DNA of 35,951 nucleotides from a bacterium (GCA_021806925.1 JAKAPS010000011.1:1-35951); one strand, 5' to 3'. Positions 7,490 to 16,356 are shown, counted from the first letter of the stretch. Made by a program: numbers and translations. Notes: generated from the letters alone by a model not told the origin.

Positions 7490-8777
7490 AATCTATATCA
7501 GCTCCAAGCTCTTGTAAATTAGGTATTAAATTATGATATGCCCTGAATATATGGTATTCATCATTTAACAATGTTTCACCGTTTGAGGCTAATGCTGCAC
7601 CAACTAATGTAACTCCATGCCTTACATCAAGACACGTTTTTGTTATATTTGATTTCAAGACGCTTTTTCCAAGTGTTAATACTCTTTGTTCATCTAATAC
7701 CTGTAATTTGAAGTTAAAATCTAATAAATCCTTACTGGATGTTATCCTTTTTTCATACATTTTCTCAAAGAATATAAATTTGGAATCAGATAGATTCCCT
7801 ATTAATATTAAAGGATTTAACAGATCTGTAGGAAACATTGGCCATGGTTGAGAATAGAATCCCATATTATCATATACATTAAATTCTTCATTAATATATA
7901 TATCTTGTTTACCTGGCACATATAGCAAATCATCATTCAACTCATATTTTATATTAAAATATTTTAGATGAGTAAGTATAGGAATAACTGAGGATGGATT
8001 AACCTTAGCTTTAATACCACTTCCCTTTGTGATCAATGAGTATATAACAAATGTCAGTATATACAATTCATCTGGATCCATCACAATTCTATTATTAATA
8101 TCTGTTAATTTATTTACTCTCTTAATTCTTAACACATTAGATCCAACCCCATCTATTATTGCACCTCTTTTATTGAGTGTATTACATAGAAATTGCACAT
8201 GCGGTTCACATGCTGCATTTTGTATTTCTACTTCTTCACCAGTATCACCAATAACATTTGCTAGAATACAACCCTCAGTCGCTGTAACAGCAGGTTGTGG
8301 CAAAAATATATTTTTCTTAAATTTTCTATTTGTCTTTTCAATTACAAAACCTAAGCTGTCGCTTTTTACTTCAATTCCTGAATCCTCAAGAGCTGAGAAT
8401 AAAGGATTTAATGATCTAATACCTATTTTATCACCTCCTGGAGCATATATTATCGATTTACCACTTCTAATACATGCAGCAATTGATAGCAAGTATCCAG
8501 CCCTTATTTTTCCATACAATTCTAGTGGTATTATTGAGTTCTTATTGTATTTAACATTCAGTGTTATTTCTCCATTTGCAGAAAGTGAAGAATATTTAAC
8601 TCCCAAGCTACTAAGCATTAATAGTATATGAGTAGCATCGTCTATGTGTGGAAAATTGCTAATTGAATATAAACCATCTGACAAGAGCAGACTGGCAAGT
8701 AGTGGTATTACAGCATTTTTTGCCCCTCTTGCACTGACAGAACCCTCAATTTTATTTCCCCCTCTTATTCTTAACAT
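7482..8777 (-). CDS. murA: UDP-GlcNAc 1-carboxyvinyltransferase with Asp in place of the active-site Cys
   Basis: MurA transfers enolpyruvate from PEP to UDP-GlcNAc, the first committed step of peptidoglycan synthesis. It has the GAKNAV motif (K20, N21), R92 in the KIRAGYLL stretch, the FPTDLLNPL segment with the catalytic Asp, and DVRHG near the C-terminus with the PEP-binding Arg. The catalytic loop reads PGGDKIGIRSL, so the position of E. coli Cys115 is Asp116. Asp at this site occurs in Mycobacterium, Chlamydia and Borrelia MurA and makes the enzyme active but insensitive to fosfomycin. Length (431 aa) is normal. It is separated from ftsI by 38 nt and overlaps the murF-like gene by 8 nt. 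Confidence 0.92.
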   Translation of the reverse strand: MLRIRGGNKIEGSVSARGAKNAVIPLLASLLLSDGLYSISNFPHIDDATHILLMLSSLGVKYSSLSANGEITLNVKYNKNSIIPLELYGKIRAGYLLSIAACIRSGKSIIYAPGGDKIGIRSLNPLFSALEDSGIEVKSDSLGFVIEKTNRKFKKNIFLPQPAVTATEGCILANVIGDTGEEVEIQNAACEPHVQFLCNTLNKRGAIIDGVGSNVLRIKRVNKLTDINNRIVMDPDELYILTFVIYSLITKGSGIKAKVNPSSVIPILTHLKYFNIKYELNDDLLYVPGKQDIYINEEFNVYDNMGFYSQPWPMFPTDLLNPLILIGNLSDSKFIFFEKMYEKRITSSKDLLDFNFKLQVLDEQRVLTLGKSVLKSNITKTCLDVRHGVTLVGAALASNGETLLNDEYHIFRAYHNLIPNLQELGADIDYV

Positions 8778-8815
8778 ATATAAATGAAAGGATTATATCC
8801 TCCGCACCACATATA

Positions 8816-10633
8816 TTATACTCCAATTTTATAATAATTGAATAAATTTTTTGCGATGTCTGCCCACATAGGAACTGCGTTATCTGCACTATACAGACCA
8901 ATTTGAGGATTATATAACATAGTTAACATTAGAAATTTAGGATCATTTGCTGGTGCAAAGCCTACATATGTTGATATTATCCTGTTATTATAGTATCCAG
9001 AATTATCTGGTAGAGGCACCTGTGCGGTTCCTGTTTTACTTGCAATAATAGGCATATACTGCCTAATAGACTGCAATCCCCAATACGGATCACCAGTAGT
9101 TGCTTCTAGTAACATTGTTGTAACTTCTTTTGCAGACTCTTGTGACATGACTCTTTCAACAACATTTGTATTACTACTGCAGTCACTACCAATACACTTT
9201 ACTATATTTGGAGTTACTCTTACCCCACCATTTGCTATAGTACTGTATACATCAGCAATCTGAAGTGGCGTTGCACCTACGAATTGACCGAATGAAGCAG
9301 TAGCAGTATCAAGTTGCGACCATGTATTTTCTGGAGGTAGTGTTTGATAATTCTCACCTTGAAGTGTAATACCAGTTCCACTACCTATTCCAAACGCTTT
9401 ATAGTAGTTATACATTATATTACTTCCTAGTTTTGCTGAAACCATACTTGCTCCAACATTAGATGACAGTTTTAATATATCACCCATTGTCATTTTATAA
9501 TCAGGCAATTTATTCCAATTGTATATTTTTGCACCATCTACACTATATATTCCAGTATTATCATCAAATATTGTAGTTGGTGTAATTTTGTTCTCATTTA
9601 TTGCAGCGGAGGCGGTTATTGCTTTCAATACTGAGCCTGGCTCATATGAAAAAGCAATTGCTGGATTACTGAATGAGTCATTCACATTAACTGTTGTTGA
9701 ATATTCTGGAGGAGTAAAGTTCTGTATATTATTAGTGTTTTTACAATCACTTGTAGATGAAAAGAAATAGCTATTGCAGTCAAGAATATACCCGTCAAAA
9801 TACGTGTTTGGGTTATATGTTGGATAGTTTGCCATTGCAGATATTCTTCCAGTCTTAGGGTCCATTACAATTACAACTCCGAAATCAGCTTGATATTTGT
9901 CAACATCAGTTTTTAAGACGTTCTCAACTAAATTTTGAACATAAGGGTCAATTGTTAATACTATATTCTCCCCATTCTTTGCAGGTGTATATTGAAATCC
10001 ATTTTGAATAGATACATTACCATTTGAACTGCCTGAGCCTGATACTGAGCCATTTTTCCCGCTTAATATATTATTGAAATAACCTTCAATTCCATATTGC
10101 CCTACTCCATTTCCATCAACAAAACCAAGGACACTTGATGCCAGTTCGTTGTTTGGATACACTCTATTCTGTGATTCCACTATTGTCATAGCAGGCAGAT
10201 ACACTGAAAATATGCTTTTGAAATTGTTCAGGTCATCAATTGAAATGCCTGATAAAAGCTTAAAATATAGTATATTATTGGATATATTTGAATTATACTG
10301 GCTATAATCCTGATTGTAGTATTTATAGAAGAATGAACTAAATGAAGAAATATTCTTTATATTTGGAGTATATATATATACATCAAAGCTTGGTTCATCC
10401 ATAGCTAAAATATCACCTGTAGAGTTGTTATTTTGTATATTATAGCTGCTATTACTGCCTCCAGCATATATATTTCCTCTAAGAGCAAGTATATTAGAAC
10501 TAAATGCTCCCTGCGTTGAAGCAAGAACAACATATTTATCTGCATGAATAACCTGCAATGAGTACAGCTTAACAACTGCAGATATTAACGAGATGAATGC
10601 AAGAAAAATGAATGTGTATACTTTCAGTTTCAT
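8816..10633 (-). CDS. ftsI: Class B penicillin-binding protein (FtsI/PBP2 type transpeptidase)
   Basis: A membrane-anchored transpeptidase that cross-links wall peptides, probably for division given its place in a dcw-type cluster. One N-terminal transmembrane segment (about residues 5-24) is followed by a dimerisation domain and then the transpeptidase domain. The three catalytic motifs are intact: SxxK as EPGSVLK (S334, K337), SxN as LSSN (S390-N392) and KTG as SKTGTAQV (K533-G535). Two cysteine pairs (C286/C297 and C480/C485) lie in extracytoplasmic loops and could form disulfides. At 605 aa it is typical. It starts 3 nt after the ftsL-like stop. Confidence 0.9.
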   Translation of the reverse strand: MKLKVYTFIFLAFISLISAVVKLYSLQVIHADKYVVLASTQGAFSSNILALRGNIYAGGSNSSYNIQNNNSTGDILAMDEPSFDVYIYTPNIKNISSFSSFFYKYYNQDYSQYNSNISNNILYFKLLSGISIDDLNNFKSIFSVYLPAMTIVESQNRVYPNNELASSVLGFVDGNGVGQYGIEGYFNNILSGKNGSVSGSGSSNGNVSIQNGFQYTPAKNGENIVLTIDPYVQNLVENVLKTDVDKYQADFGVVIVMDPKTGRISAMANYPTYNPNTYFDGYILDCNSYFFSSTSDCKNTNNIQNFTPPEYSTTVNVNDSFSNPAIAFSYEPGSVLKAITASAAINENKITPTTIFDDNTGIYSVDGAKIYNWNKLPDYKMTMGDILKLSSNVGASMVSAKLGSNIMYNYYKAFGIGSGTGITLQGENYQTLPPENTWSQLDTATASFGQFVGATPLQIADVYSTIANGGVRVTPNIVKCIGSDCSSNTNVVERVMSQESAKEVTTMLLEATTGDPYWGLQSIRQYMPIIASKTGTAQVPLPDNSGYYNNRIISTYVGFAPANDPKFLMLTMLYNPQIGLYSADNAVPMWADIAKNLFNYYKIGV

Positions 10634-10636
10634 GCG

Positions 10637-10933
10637 TTATATTTTAGACATATTGAAACTAAGTGTATTTGTATTATTTATATATACAACACTTCCATTA
10701 TTCTCTGATGTATATCCATCAGAGTTAGCAAGCTTATATATTTCATTAACATTCTGGTAAGTAGCAATTTTTGCAAGAATGTCTTGGTTCTTCAAAGTAT
10801 AACTATTTATGTCATTCACCCATGTTGTTATATTTGCGGAAGTATTAGCAGATTTAGTTGATAAATATATTGAATACACTCCAACTGTTATTGTTAAAAA
10901 AAATAATATGATTGTAAAAATTGATATCTTCAT
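10637..10933 (-). CDS. FtsL-like small membrane protein
   Basis: 98 residues with a single N-terminal transmembrane helix (about residues 4-24) and a short extracytoplasmic helical region with heptad-like spacing (KNQDILAKIATYQNVNEIYKLA). Sequence similarity to FtsL is too weak to see by eye, but the size, topology and position between rsmH and ftsI are those of ftsL, whose product joins the divisome with FtsB and FtsQ. The start ATG overlaps the rsmH TGA as ATGA, so translation is coupled. The call rests mainly on position. Confidence 0.6.
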   Translation of the reverse strand: MKISIFTIILFFLTITVGVYSIYLSTKSANTSANITTWVNDINSYTLKNQDILAKIATYQNVNEIYKLANSDGYTSENNGSVVYINNTNTLSFNMSKI

Positions 10934-11823
10934 TTTATATTTCTATATATATGTGCTTTTGCACTTCTTGCCCTTTTATTGCTATTTATTTCATCTTCAT
11001 CAGGAGTTAATATACCTAATAATTTAAATGAATTTCTGGAATCAACAAGATTATTTAATACTTTTTCTTCAAGTGAATGAAATGTTATAACAATTAAATA
11101 TCCTCCAGACGCTATAATTTCATTTGCTGAATGTACAAACAGATCAAGAGATCCGAGTTCATCATTTACCGTTATCCTTATTGCTTGATAAATTCTCTTT
11201 AATCCGCTCTGTAATTCACTTTTTTTTGATCCGTATATTTGACTTATTAATTCATTCAATTCATCTGATGATTCAATTCTCTTTTTTTCTCTGCAATTAA
11301 TTATTAAATTTGCAAGAGAAGTTGAATTTTGTTTATTCTCTTCAGCAAATTTCATAAATATATTAATTAAAGACGCTTTATTAAATACATTTAAAACAGT
11401 CTTTGCATCTGCATTTAATGTATCATCCATTCTCATATCAAGATTAACTCCAGATTTATATGAAAATCCTTTTGCTTTCTTATCTATCTGATAGCTTGAT
11501 ATACCTAGATCAAGAATTGCAACATCGAATTTTTTATTTAATTCATAGGCATATTTGAAGTTCTTTTTATGCAACTCAACAGTAATATTTTTTTTAACAT
11601 ACGGATTATCACCTTCAAATCCTTCACTTAATAGTCTTAAAGCTACATGCTGAAGTGCATCTTTGTCTACATCAAATGCATAGAATGTTCCGCTTGTAGA
11701 TTTCTTTATCATAGTTGCAAGGTGTCCCCCTCCCCCAGCTGTACCATCAAAAAAGATTCCATCCTTCTTGAAGGGAATCTCATTAAACAACTTATTTACT
11801 AAAACTGGATTATGAAAGCTCAT
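10930..11823 (-). CDS. rsmH: 16S rRNA m4C1402 N4-methyltransferase
   Basis: RsmH (MraW) methylates C1402 of 16S rRNA with S-adenosylmethionine. The SAM site FFDGTAGGGGHL lies near residues 24-35, followed by YAFDVDKDAL and DVAILDLGISSYQID. Also present are GFSYKSGVNLDMRMD, RIYQAIRITVNDEL and VITFHSLEEK, all family signatures, and a C-terminal KRARSAKAHIYR tail. Length (297 aa) is normal. The ATG follows AAAGGTTAA, a usable Shine-Dalgarno, and overlaps mraZ by 14 nt. It ends in TGA inside an ATGA overlap, which shows that UGA is read as stop here. Confidence 0.96.
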   Translation of the reverse strand: MSFHNPVLVNKLFNEIPFKKDGIFFDGTAGGGGHLATMIKKSTSGTFYAFDVDKDALQHVALRLLSEGFEGDNPYVKKNITVELHKKNFKYAYELNKKFDVAILDLGISSYQIDKKAKGFSYKSGVNLDMRMDDTLNADAKTVLNVFNKASLINIFMKFAEENKQNSTSLANLIINCREKKRIESSDELNELISQIYGSKKSELQSGLKRIYQAIRITVNDELGSLDLFVHSANEIIASGGYLIVITFHSLEEKVLNNLVDSRNSFKLLGILTPDEDEINSNKRARSAKAHIYRNIK

Positions 11824-12241
11824 TTAACCTTTCTGCTATTTTGCTACTATTTTTGAATATATAGTCTTCTCTTTCCAGCCACAACTCATTACTCCATACT
11901 TCAACCCATTTGTTTAAACCAACAAATACTACATCTTCTTTTATTCCTGAATATGTGATTAATTGATTTGGAATACAGAACCTTCCTTGAGAGTCACATT
12001 CATCAATATTAAATGCACCTCCTAGTATGAATCTTGATGTATCCCTTAAATCAGTATATGTAAATGGTTTTGATTCTATTGTTGCAACAAACTCATTCCA
12101 ATTTTTTTCAGATACAATTATCAAACATTTTTCATAGCTTCTTGTTATAACAAAGGACGAACCAATCTCATTCCTAAACTTCTTAGGAAACGCTACCCTA
12201 TTCTTTGCCCCTAATTTTATTAAATATTGGCCTATTAACAT
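11810..12241 (-). CDS. mraZ: MraZ, transcriptional regulator of the division and cell-wall operon
   Basis: MraZ is an AbrB-like DNA-binding protein that represses its own dcw operon by binding repeated boxes upstream. Two AbrB-type halves are visible: IGQYLIKLGAKNRVAFPKKFR near the start and GGAFNIDECDSQGRFCIPNQL in the middle. I chose the ATG at 12241 rather than the in-frame GTG at 12259 because the family begins M(L/F)-x-G-x-Y, and because the -10 box at 12261-12266 would put the GTG at or before the transcription start. Length is then 143 aa, which is typical. First gene of the operon running down to mpl. Confidence 0.92.
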   Translation of the reverse strand: MLIGQYLIKLGAKNRVAFPKKFRNEIGSSFVITRSYEKCLIIVSEKNWNEFVATIESKPFTYTDLRDTSRFILGGAFNIDECDSQGRFCIPNQLITYSGIKEDVVFVGLNKWVEVWSNELWLEREDYIFKNSSKIAERLNELS

Positions 12242-12243
12242 TT

Positions 12244-12272
12244 CACCACTTTTCACCACTAGTATACACCAC
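12244..12272 (-). promoter_or_regulatory. Probable MraZ operator: three GTGGTG boxes
   Basis: On the minus strand GTGGTG occurs at 12267-12272, 12254-12259 and 12244-12249, with 13 and 10 bp steps. The last two lie in a perfect 10-bp tandem repeat (12241-12260, AGTGGTGAAA). MraZ in E. coli and mycoplasmas binds tandem TGGG-type boxes at about 10 bp spacing. Here the boxes flank the -10 hexamer, so binding would block RNA polymerase. The box sequence is a variant and binding is inferred. Confidence 0.65.
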
Positions 12273-12290
12273 CTTCTTATTTTATTTCAA
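12261..12290 (-). promoter_or_regulatory. Promoter of the mraZ-mpl operon
   Basis: Minus-strand -35 TTGAAA at 12285-12290, an 18-bp spacer, and -10 TATACT at 12261-12266. The expected start of transcription falls near 12254, about a dozen nucleotides before the mraZ ATG. Confidence 0.65.
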
Positions 12291-12467
12291 ATATGTAGAA
12301 ACTATTTGATTAACTGCGAATACATAAACATATTTAACATCTTTATTTCAAATTCTCCCAATTTTAATGTTACCTCCTACTTTGTTCATGCCTGATATAT
12401 TAATTTTTGGATATTTCTAACTTTAAGAAGAAAATTGTTATACTGTTTTTTGTAGATAAAAGAATAT

Positions 12468-12905
12468 ATGATAAAGGTTGGAATAGTATATATGCCGCAT
12501 TTTGCTGGTGATGAATTATCACTTAAATATAAAGGTGATTCAGGTTTTGATTTACCAGCATCAATAGATAAAGATATTGAGATACAAGCACACACTCACG
12601 CATTAATTCCTACTGGTTTAAGATTTGATATACCAAAAGGGTACGAGATACAAATAAGATCACGCTCTGGGTTAGCAAATAAGAACGGAGTTTTTGTTTT
12701 GAACTCTCCTGCTACTATAGATTCTGAATATATAGGGGAATTATTTGTTGTTCTTGCATCCTTTGAATCCGCATTTATTGTATCAAGAGGAATGAGAATT
12801 GCTCAAGCAGTATTCCAAAAAGTTCCAGAAATATCATTTGTTAAACTTGATGATATCAAAGAGAAAGAAAGAGGAAATAATGGACTTGGTAGCAGCGGAG
12901 TATAA
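12468..12905 (+). CDS. dut: dUTP diphosphatase
   Basis: Hydrolyses dUTP to dUMP, keeping uracil out of DNA and feeding dTMP synthesis; acts as a homotrimer. All five motifs are present in order in 145 residues: I DSGFDLPA, II RSRSGLA, III NSPATIDSEYIGEL (the catalytic Asp region), IV RIAQAVF, and V RGNNGLGSSGV at the C-terminus. Motif III has NSPATID where many enzymes have NAPGTID. A TATACT at 12439-12444 is a candidate -10. Transcribed divergently from mraZ and convergent with recO (34 nt between stops). Confidence 0.95.
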   Translation: MIKVGIVYMPHFAGDELSLKYKGDSGFDLPASIDKDIEIQAHTHALIPTGLRFDIPKGYEIQIRSRSGLANKNGVFVLNSPATIDSEYIGELFVVLASFESAFIVSRGMRIAQAVFQKVPEISFVKLDDIKEKERGNNGLGSSGV

Positions 12906-12939
12906 AAATATATTTGAAGTATAAATATTAATCAAACTA

Positions 12940-13671
12940 TTAAATACCAGTATAATCAATATATCTTTCAACATTTGCAATGGAATTAAGTCCAAAATGA
13001 GTACCAACATATTCAAACAGTATTGGAAATAATGGTTTAACTACACTCTCTTTTTTCCTAGGCCATATTTTAGTAGATGACATATATGTGTATATATTTC
13101 CATCTACGCTTCTAGAATCATTTATACTGCAATCTTTATGTATTATTCCATTTTTATTAAATAATATTTCTGAAGAGCCTTCCTCAATCTGCTTTCTACA
13201 TATTGGACAAAATGATGGATCAGGACTTATACCAGTAAATCTGATGATTTGCATTAAGAATTTTATTGATATGTAGTATTTATGTGCAGGTTTCCGCTCC
13301 CAGAAATCCAAGATAAATAGTAAATTAGCAAGCAGTTTATCCTCATCTTCCATGCCATCGTGTAAAACTTTATCAAGTAAATCCGCTAGCACCATTACAA
13401 TCATCGGATCCAATTTTATATTCTTGTACATTGATATACACGTAACTCGTGTGATTATACATGTATCGCCCGAAACGATAAAATTTATCTTTACCTTATT
13501 TAGTAAATCAAGATTCAATTGAAGCCTCGAAGTTAATTTCCTTCCGCTTTTTAATTTAAATACTTTTACTCCATTTCCCCTATTCAATAGGATTTTGACG
13601 TATATATCGTCATTCACTTCTCTTCTTGATATTACTAAACCAGTAACATTTAATTCAGTTAAATTATTCAC
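12940..13671 (-). CDS. recO: DNA repair protein RecO
   Basis: RecO loads RecA onto SSB-coated DNA with RecR in recombinational repair. The N-terminal OB-fold-like domain contains the family's VTGLVISRREVNDD opening and the KSGRKLTSRLQ stretch. The helical domain follows, with a zinc-finger-like Cys cluster CPICRK, then HKDC about 20 residues later. Length (243 aa) is normal. It starts 8 nt inside lysS (overlap 13664-13671), so it is co-transcribed with lysS. Confidence 0.8.
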   Translation of the reverse strand: MNNLTELNVTGLVISRREVNDDIYVKILLNRGNGVKVFKLKSGRKLTSRLQLNLDLLNKVKINFIVSGDTCIITRVTCISMYKNIKLDPMIVMVLADLLDKVLHDGMEDEDKLLANLLFILDFWERKPAHKYYISIKFLMQIIRFTGISPDPSFCPICRKQIEEGSSEILFNKNGIIHKDCSINDSRSVDGNIYTYMSSTKIWPRKKESVVKPLFPILFEYVGTHFGLNSIANVERYIDYTGI

Positions 13672-15118
13672 GCTTCATAAGAGGGAATATAACTCCTTCT
13701 TTTGCAGGAACATCTTCAAGAAACCAAAATACTCTTTCCGTATGTCCATATCCAAAAGTTGGAGGCATACCATACTCCAGCATTTCGACAAAATCCATAT
13801 CCAGCATTTGTGCTTCATCATCCCCTGCTTCTCTTAATTTCTCCTGCTCATTAAATCTCTCAAGTTGATCAATAGGATCATTCAGTTCAGAAAAACCATT
13901 TCCGATTTCACTTCCTGCAATAATTGGATGGAATCTCTCAGTAAGCTCTATCTTCTCTGGGCAGGATTTTGCAAGCGGAGAAAGAAATTTTGGCTCATGC
14001 ACAATAAATACTGGACCTGCTATTGTAGCTCTAATTTTTTTCCATAATAAATCAATTCCACGATTTACATTTATTTCTTTTTGTTTATAGTCAATCTTAT
14101 TTTCATCTAGAAGATGTGTAATTTCACTCATATTTGTATTAAAAATATCCAGTTTATATTTGTCATATAACAGCTCAGTGTAATCAACAATATCCCAATT
14201 ATTGGAGATATCAACATTAAACCCTCTAATTGAAAAATTAGTTTTTCCATAAACTTTATCAACTACATACAAAAGTAAATTCTTAACAAATTCCATTCCA
14301 TCTTTATAGTTTGAATATGCCATATAGAACTCCATAGCAATATGTTCTGGCGTATGCTCATCACTCATACCTTCATTTCTAAATCTAGGACCGATTTCAA
14401 ATACTTTCTCATATCCTCCTCCTATCAATCTTTTTAAATATAGTTCTTGTGATATTCTCAAATAAAAATCCTGATGAATTGCTTCCATATGTGTTACAAA
14501 TGGTTTAGCATCTGCTCCACCTGGAACCATTTCAAGAACTGGCGTCGTCATTTCTAAAAATTCGTTGGATCTGAAAAATTCTCTATGAGCTTCCCAAAAC
14601 TGTGAACGCCTAACAAACCTATCAAACACCTCCTTATTTATATTTAAATCAATATATCTTTTTCTTAATCTTTCCTCTTTATTCTTCAATCCGTCAAAAC
14701 CAAGTGGAAGACCTCTAATTGCTTTTGTTAATATCTTTATTTCTTTTGCTAGTACAGAAAACTGTTTTGATTGTGTAAGTGTAGTTATGCCTTTAACTTC
14801 AATAAAATCACCTAAATCCAGGAGATCCAAATTTTGAAAACCAATAAGGTCACCTGTATTGTCTTTTAATTCATCTTTCTTTATATATATCTGAATTACT
14901 CCTGACATATCCTTAACGTCAAAAAAACAAACAGAACCATGTTTTCTAATTGATACTATTCTTCCAGCTACAGATACTTCTTCATCAATATTCTTTAAAA
15001 GTATATTCTTAATACTATCACTTCTATTTGAACTTGAAGGATATGGATTTATACCACTTTTCTTCAATTCCTTCATCTTATTTATTCGTATAGTCCTTAG
15101 ATCATCTATTGTTGACAT
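13664..15118 (-). CDS. lysS: Lysyl-tRNA synthetase, class II
   Basis: Charges tRNA-Lys. An N-terminal OB anticodon-binding domain (about residues 45-145, VAGRIVSIRKHGSVCFFDVKD) precedes the class II core. Motif 2 is visible as PRFRNEGMSDEHTPEHIAME and the substrate region as FLEMTTPVLEMVPGGADAKPF. Motif 3 reads FGYGHTERVFWFLEDV, with Glu in the usual Asp position of G-x-x-R, and the protein ends GVIFPLMKRE. 484 aa is normal. First gene of lysS-recO. Confidence 0.92.
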   Translation of the reverse strand: MSTIDDLRTIRINKMKELKKSGINPYPSSSNRSDSIKNILLKNIDEEVSVAGRIVSIRKHGSVCFFDVKDMSGVIQIYIKKDELKDNTGDLIGFQNLDLLDLGDFIEVKGITTLTQSKQFSVLAKEIKILTKAIRGLPLGFDGLKNKEERLRKRYIDLNINKEVFDRFVRRSQFWEAHREFFRSNEFLEMTTPVLEMVPGGADAKPFVTHMEAIHQDFYLRISQELYLKRLIGGGYEKVFEIGPRFRNEGMSDEHTPEHIAMEFYMAYSNYKDGMEFVKNLLLYVVDKVYGKTNFSIRGFNVDISNNWDIVDYTELLYDKYKLDIFNTNMSEITHLLDENKIDYKQKEINVNRGIDLLWKKIRATIAGPVFIVHEPKFLSPLAKSCPEKIELTERFHPIIAGSEIGNGFSELNDPIDQLERFNEQEKLREAGDDEAQMLDMDFVEMLEYGMPPTFGYGHTERVFWFLEDVPAKEGVIFPLMKRE

Positions 15119-15129
15119 AATTTAATCGT

Positions 15130-15158
15130 ATAGTATCAAATATATATCTTTAATTCAA
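15130..15158 (-). promoter_or_regulatory. Promoter of lysS-recO, probable leaderless start
   Basis: Minus-strand -35 TTGAAT at 15153-15158, 17-bp spacer, -10 TACTAT at 15130-15135. The ATG of lysS is only 11 nt downstream of the -10 and no Shine-Dalgarno is present. Confidence 0.5.
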
Positions 15159-15216
15159 TAATTCTTATTGTGGTGTAAGCTCTACGAGAAAAAAATATCC
15201 CCGTGGTTTATTTCTA

Positions 15217-16356
15217 CTAAATCTTTGTGCTATTCATAGCTGAAGCTATTCTGGTTAAGAATTCCTTTTTCAATTCTTTTTCCGAAAAACAATCAACAGA
15301 TTTGATTATCTCTTCTTTAGCAAAATGAATTCTCTCTAATTTTCTTATTCCATCAACAAAACCATCTACAGTGAGCTTATCAACAAATATACCGTTTTTC
15401 CCTTCCTGCACAATTTCCTCAGCTCCACCTTTCCTTAGTGCAACAACAGGAATACCAAGTTCCATAGCTTCAATCATAACTAATCCAAAATCCTCGTATA
15501 CTGGGAAAATAAGGAATCTCGATTCTGATAATATTTGCATTTTTACACTATCTGATACGAACCCTGTAAATATGCACATACCCTTTCTTGTTTCATTAAT
15601 ATACTTACTTTTCAAGTGTTTCAATTGATCTCCATCTCCAATTATGACAATTCTCGTACCCGTCTTTAATGCTGAATCAATGGCAATCTCAGGATGCTTA
15701 TATTTTTCAAGTCTTGATATATATGTGCAATATTCATTATTGTATGATTCTAATTGCTTGATGATACTATCGTTTTCTTTACCATCATTGCCTAGAGTTA
15801 TATTCACTGGCCTTGTATACACAACTTCCGAATTTAATCTATACAATTTCCATATTCTTTTTTTAGTTTCAATCGAATTTGTAAATACTATATCAGCTCT
15901 TCTAGCACCAAAATAATCAAGTATTCTAAGGTAAAAAAACATTATAGAGAAGAGTCCCTTTAACCAGCCATATTTCCACAGGGTTGATGTCTCCATATTC
16001 CATAGGAACCTTGGTGGAGTTAATATATATGAAATATTAAATACATCAGTACTAGTAACCACAAATTTTGATCCATATGATGAAATAGCAACAACAAGAT
16101 CAAAATTTGAGAAATCCCATGATTCATAAAATATGTTCAAAAATGGAACCAATAATTTAACAAACAACTTTCTAAATGGCAAATACTTAAAATTAGATTC
16201 ATGTATCTTTAATTTTTTTAGTTCTTCTGATATATGATTCTTATCAAGAAACAGAGTAAATATTTCTGGGTTATCAAACAAACTTGATATAAATTGAAGA
16301 GCATTCTCTCCACCACCGTGAACGTACAAATAATCATATACAATTGCTACCCTCAT
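15217..16356 (-). CDS. Glycosyltransferase family 4
   Basis: A 379-residue GT-B retaining glycosyltransferase. The N-terminal half begins RVAIVYDYLYVHGGGENAL, the sugar-acceptor domain with its glycine-rich loop. The C-terminal nucleotide-sugar domain has YISRLEKYKHPEIAI and VIIGDGDQLKHLKSKY, and the E-x7-E motif as YEDFGLVMIEAMELGIPVVA followed by GGAEEIV. Donor and acceptor cannot be read from sequence; a cytoplasmic role in building a surface glycan is likely. Its ATG overlaps the TGA of the upstream GT4 gene (ATGA), so the two are translated together. Last gene of the kinase-like / response regulator / GT4 / GT4 operon. Confidence 0.88.
   Translation of the reverse strand: MRVAIVYDYLYVHGGGENALQFISSLFDNPEIFTLFLDKNHISEELKKLKIHESNFKYLPFRKLFVKLLVPFLNIFYESWDFSNFDLVVAISSYGSKFVVTSTDVFNISYILTPPRFLWNMETSTLWKYGWLKGLFSIMFFYLRILDYFGARRADIVFTNSIETKKRIWKLYRLNSEVVYTRPVNITLGNDGKENDSIIKQLESYNNEYCTYISRLEKYKHPEIAIDSALKTGTRIVIIGDGDQLKHLKSKYINETRKGMCIFTGFVSDSVKMQILSESRFLIFPVYEDFGLVMIEAMELGIPVVALRKGGAEEIVQEGKNGIFVDKLTVDGFVDGIRKLERIHFAKEEIIKSVDCFSEKELKKEFLTRIASAMNSTKI

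Noticed and set aside
8029-8631. Plus-strand open frame of 200 codons inside murA
   Set aside because: Antisense shadow of murA, which has clear catalytic motifs over the whole stretch.
15119-15216. Hairpin terminator between the GT4 operon and lysS
   Set aside because: The GC-rich CCACGGGG followed by a T run on the minus strand looks like half a terminator, but no complementary arm exists on the same strand.
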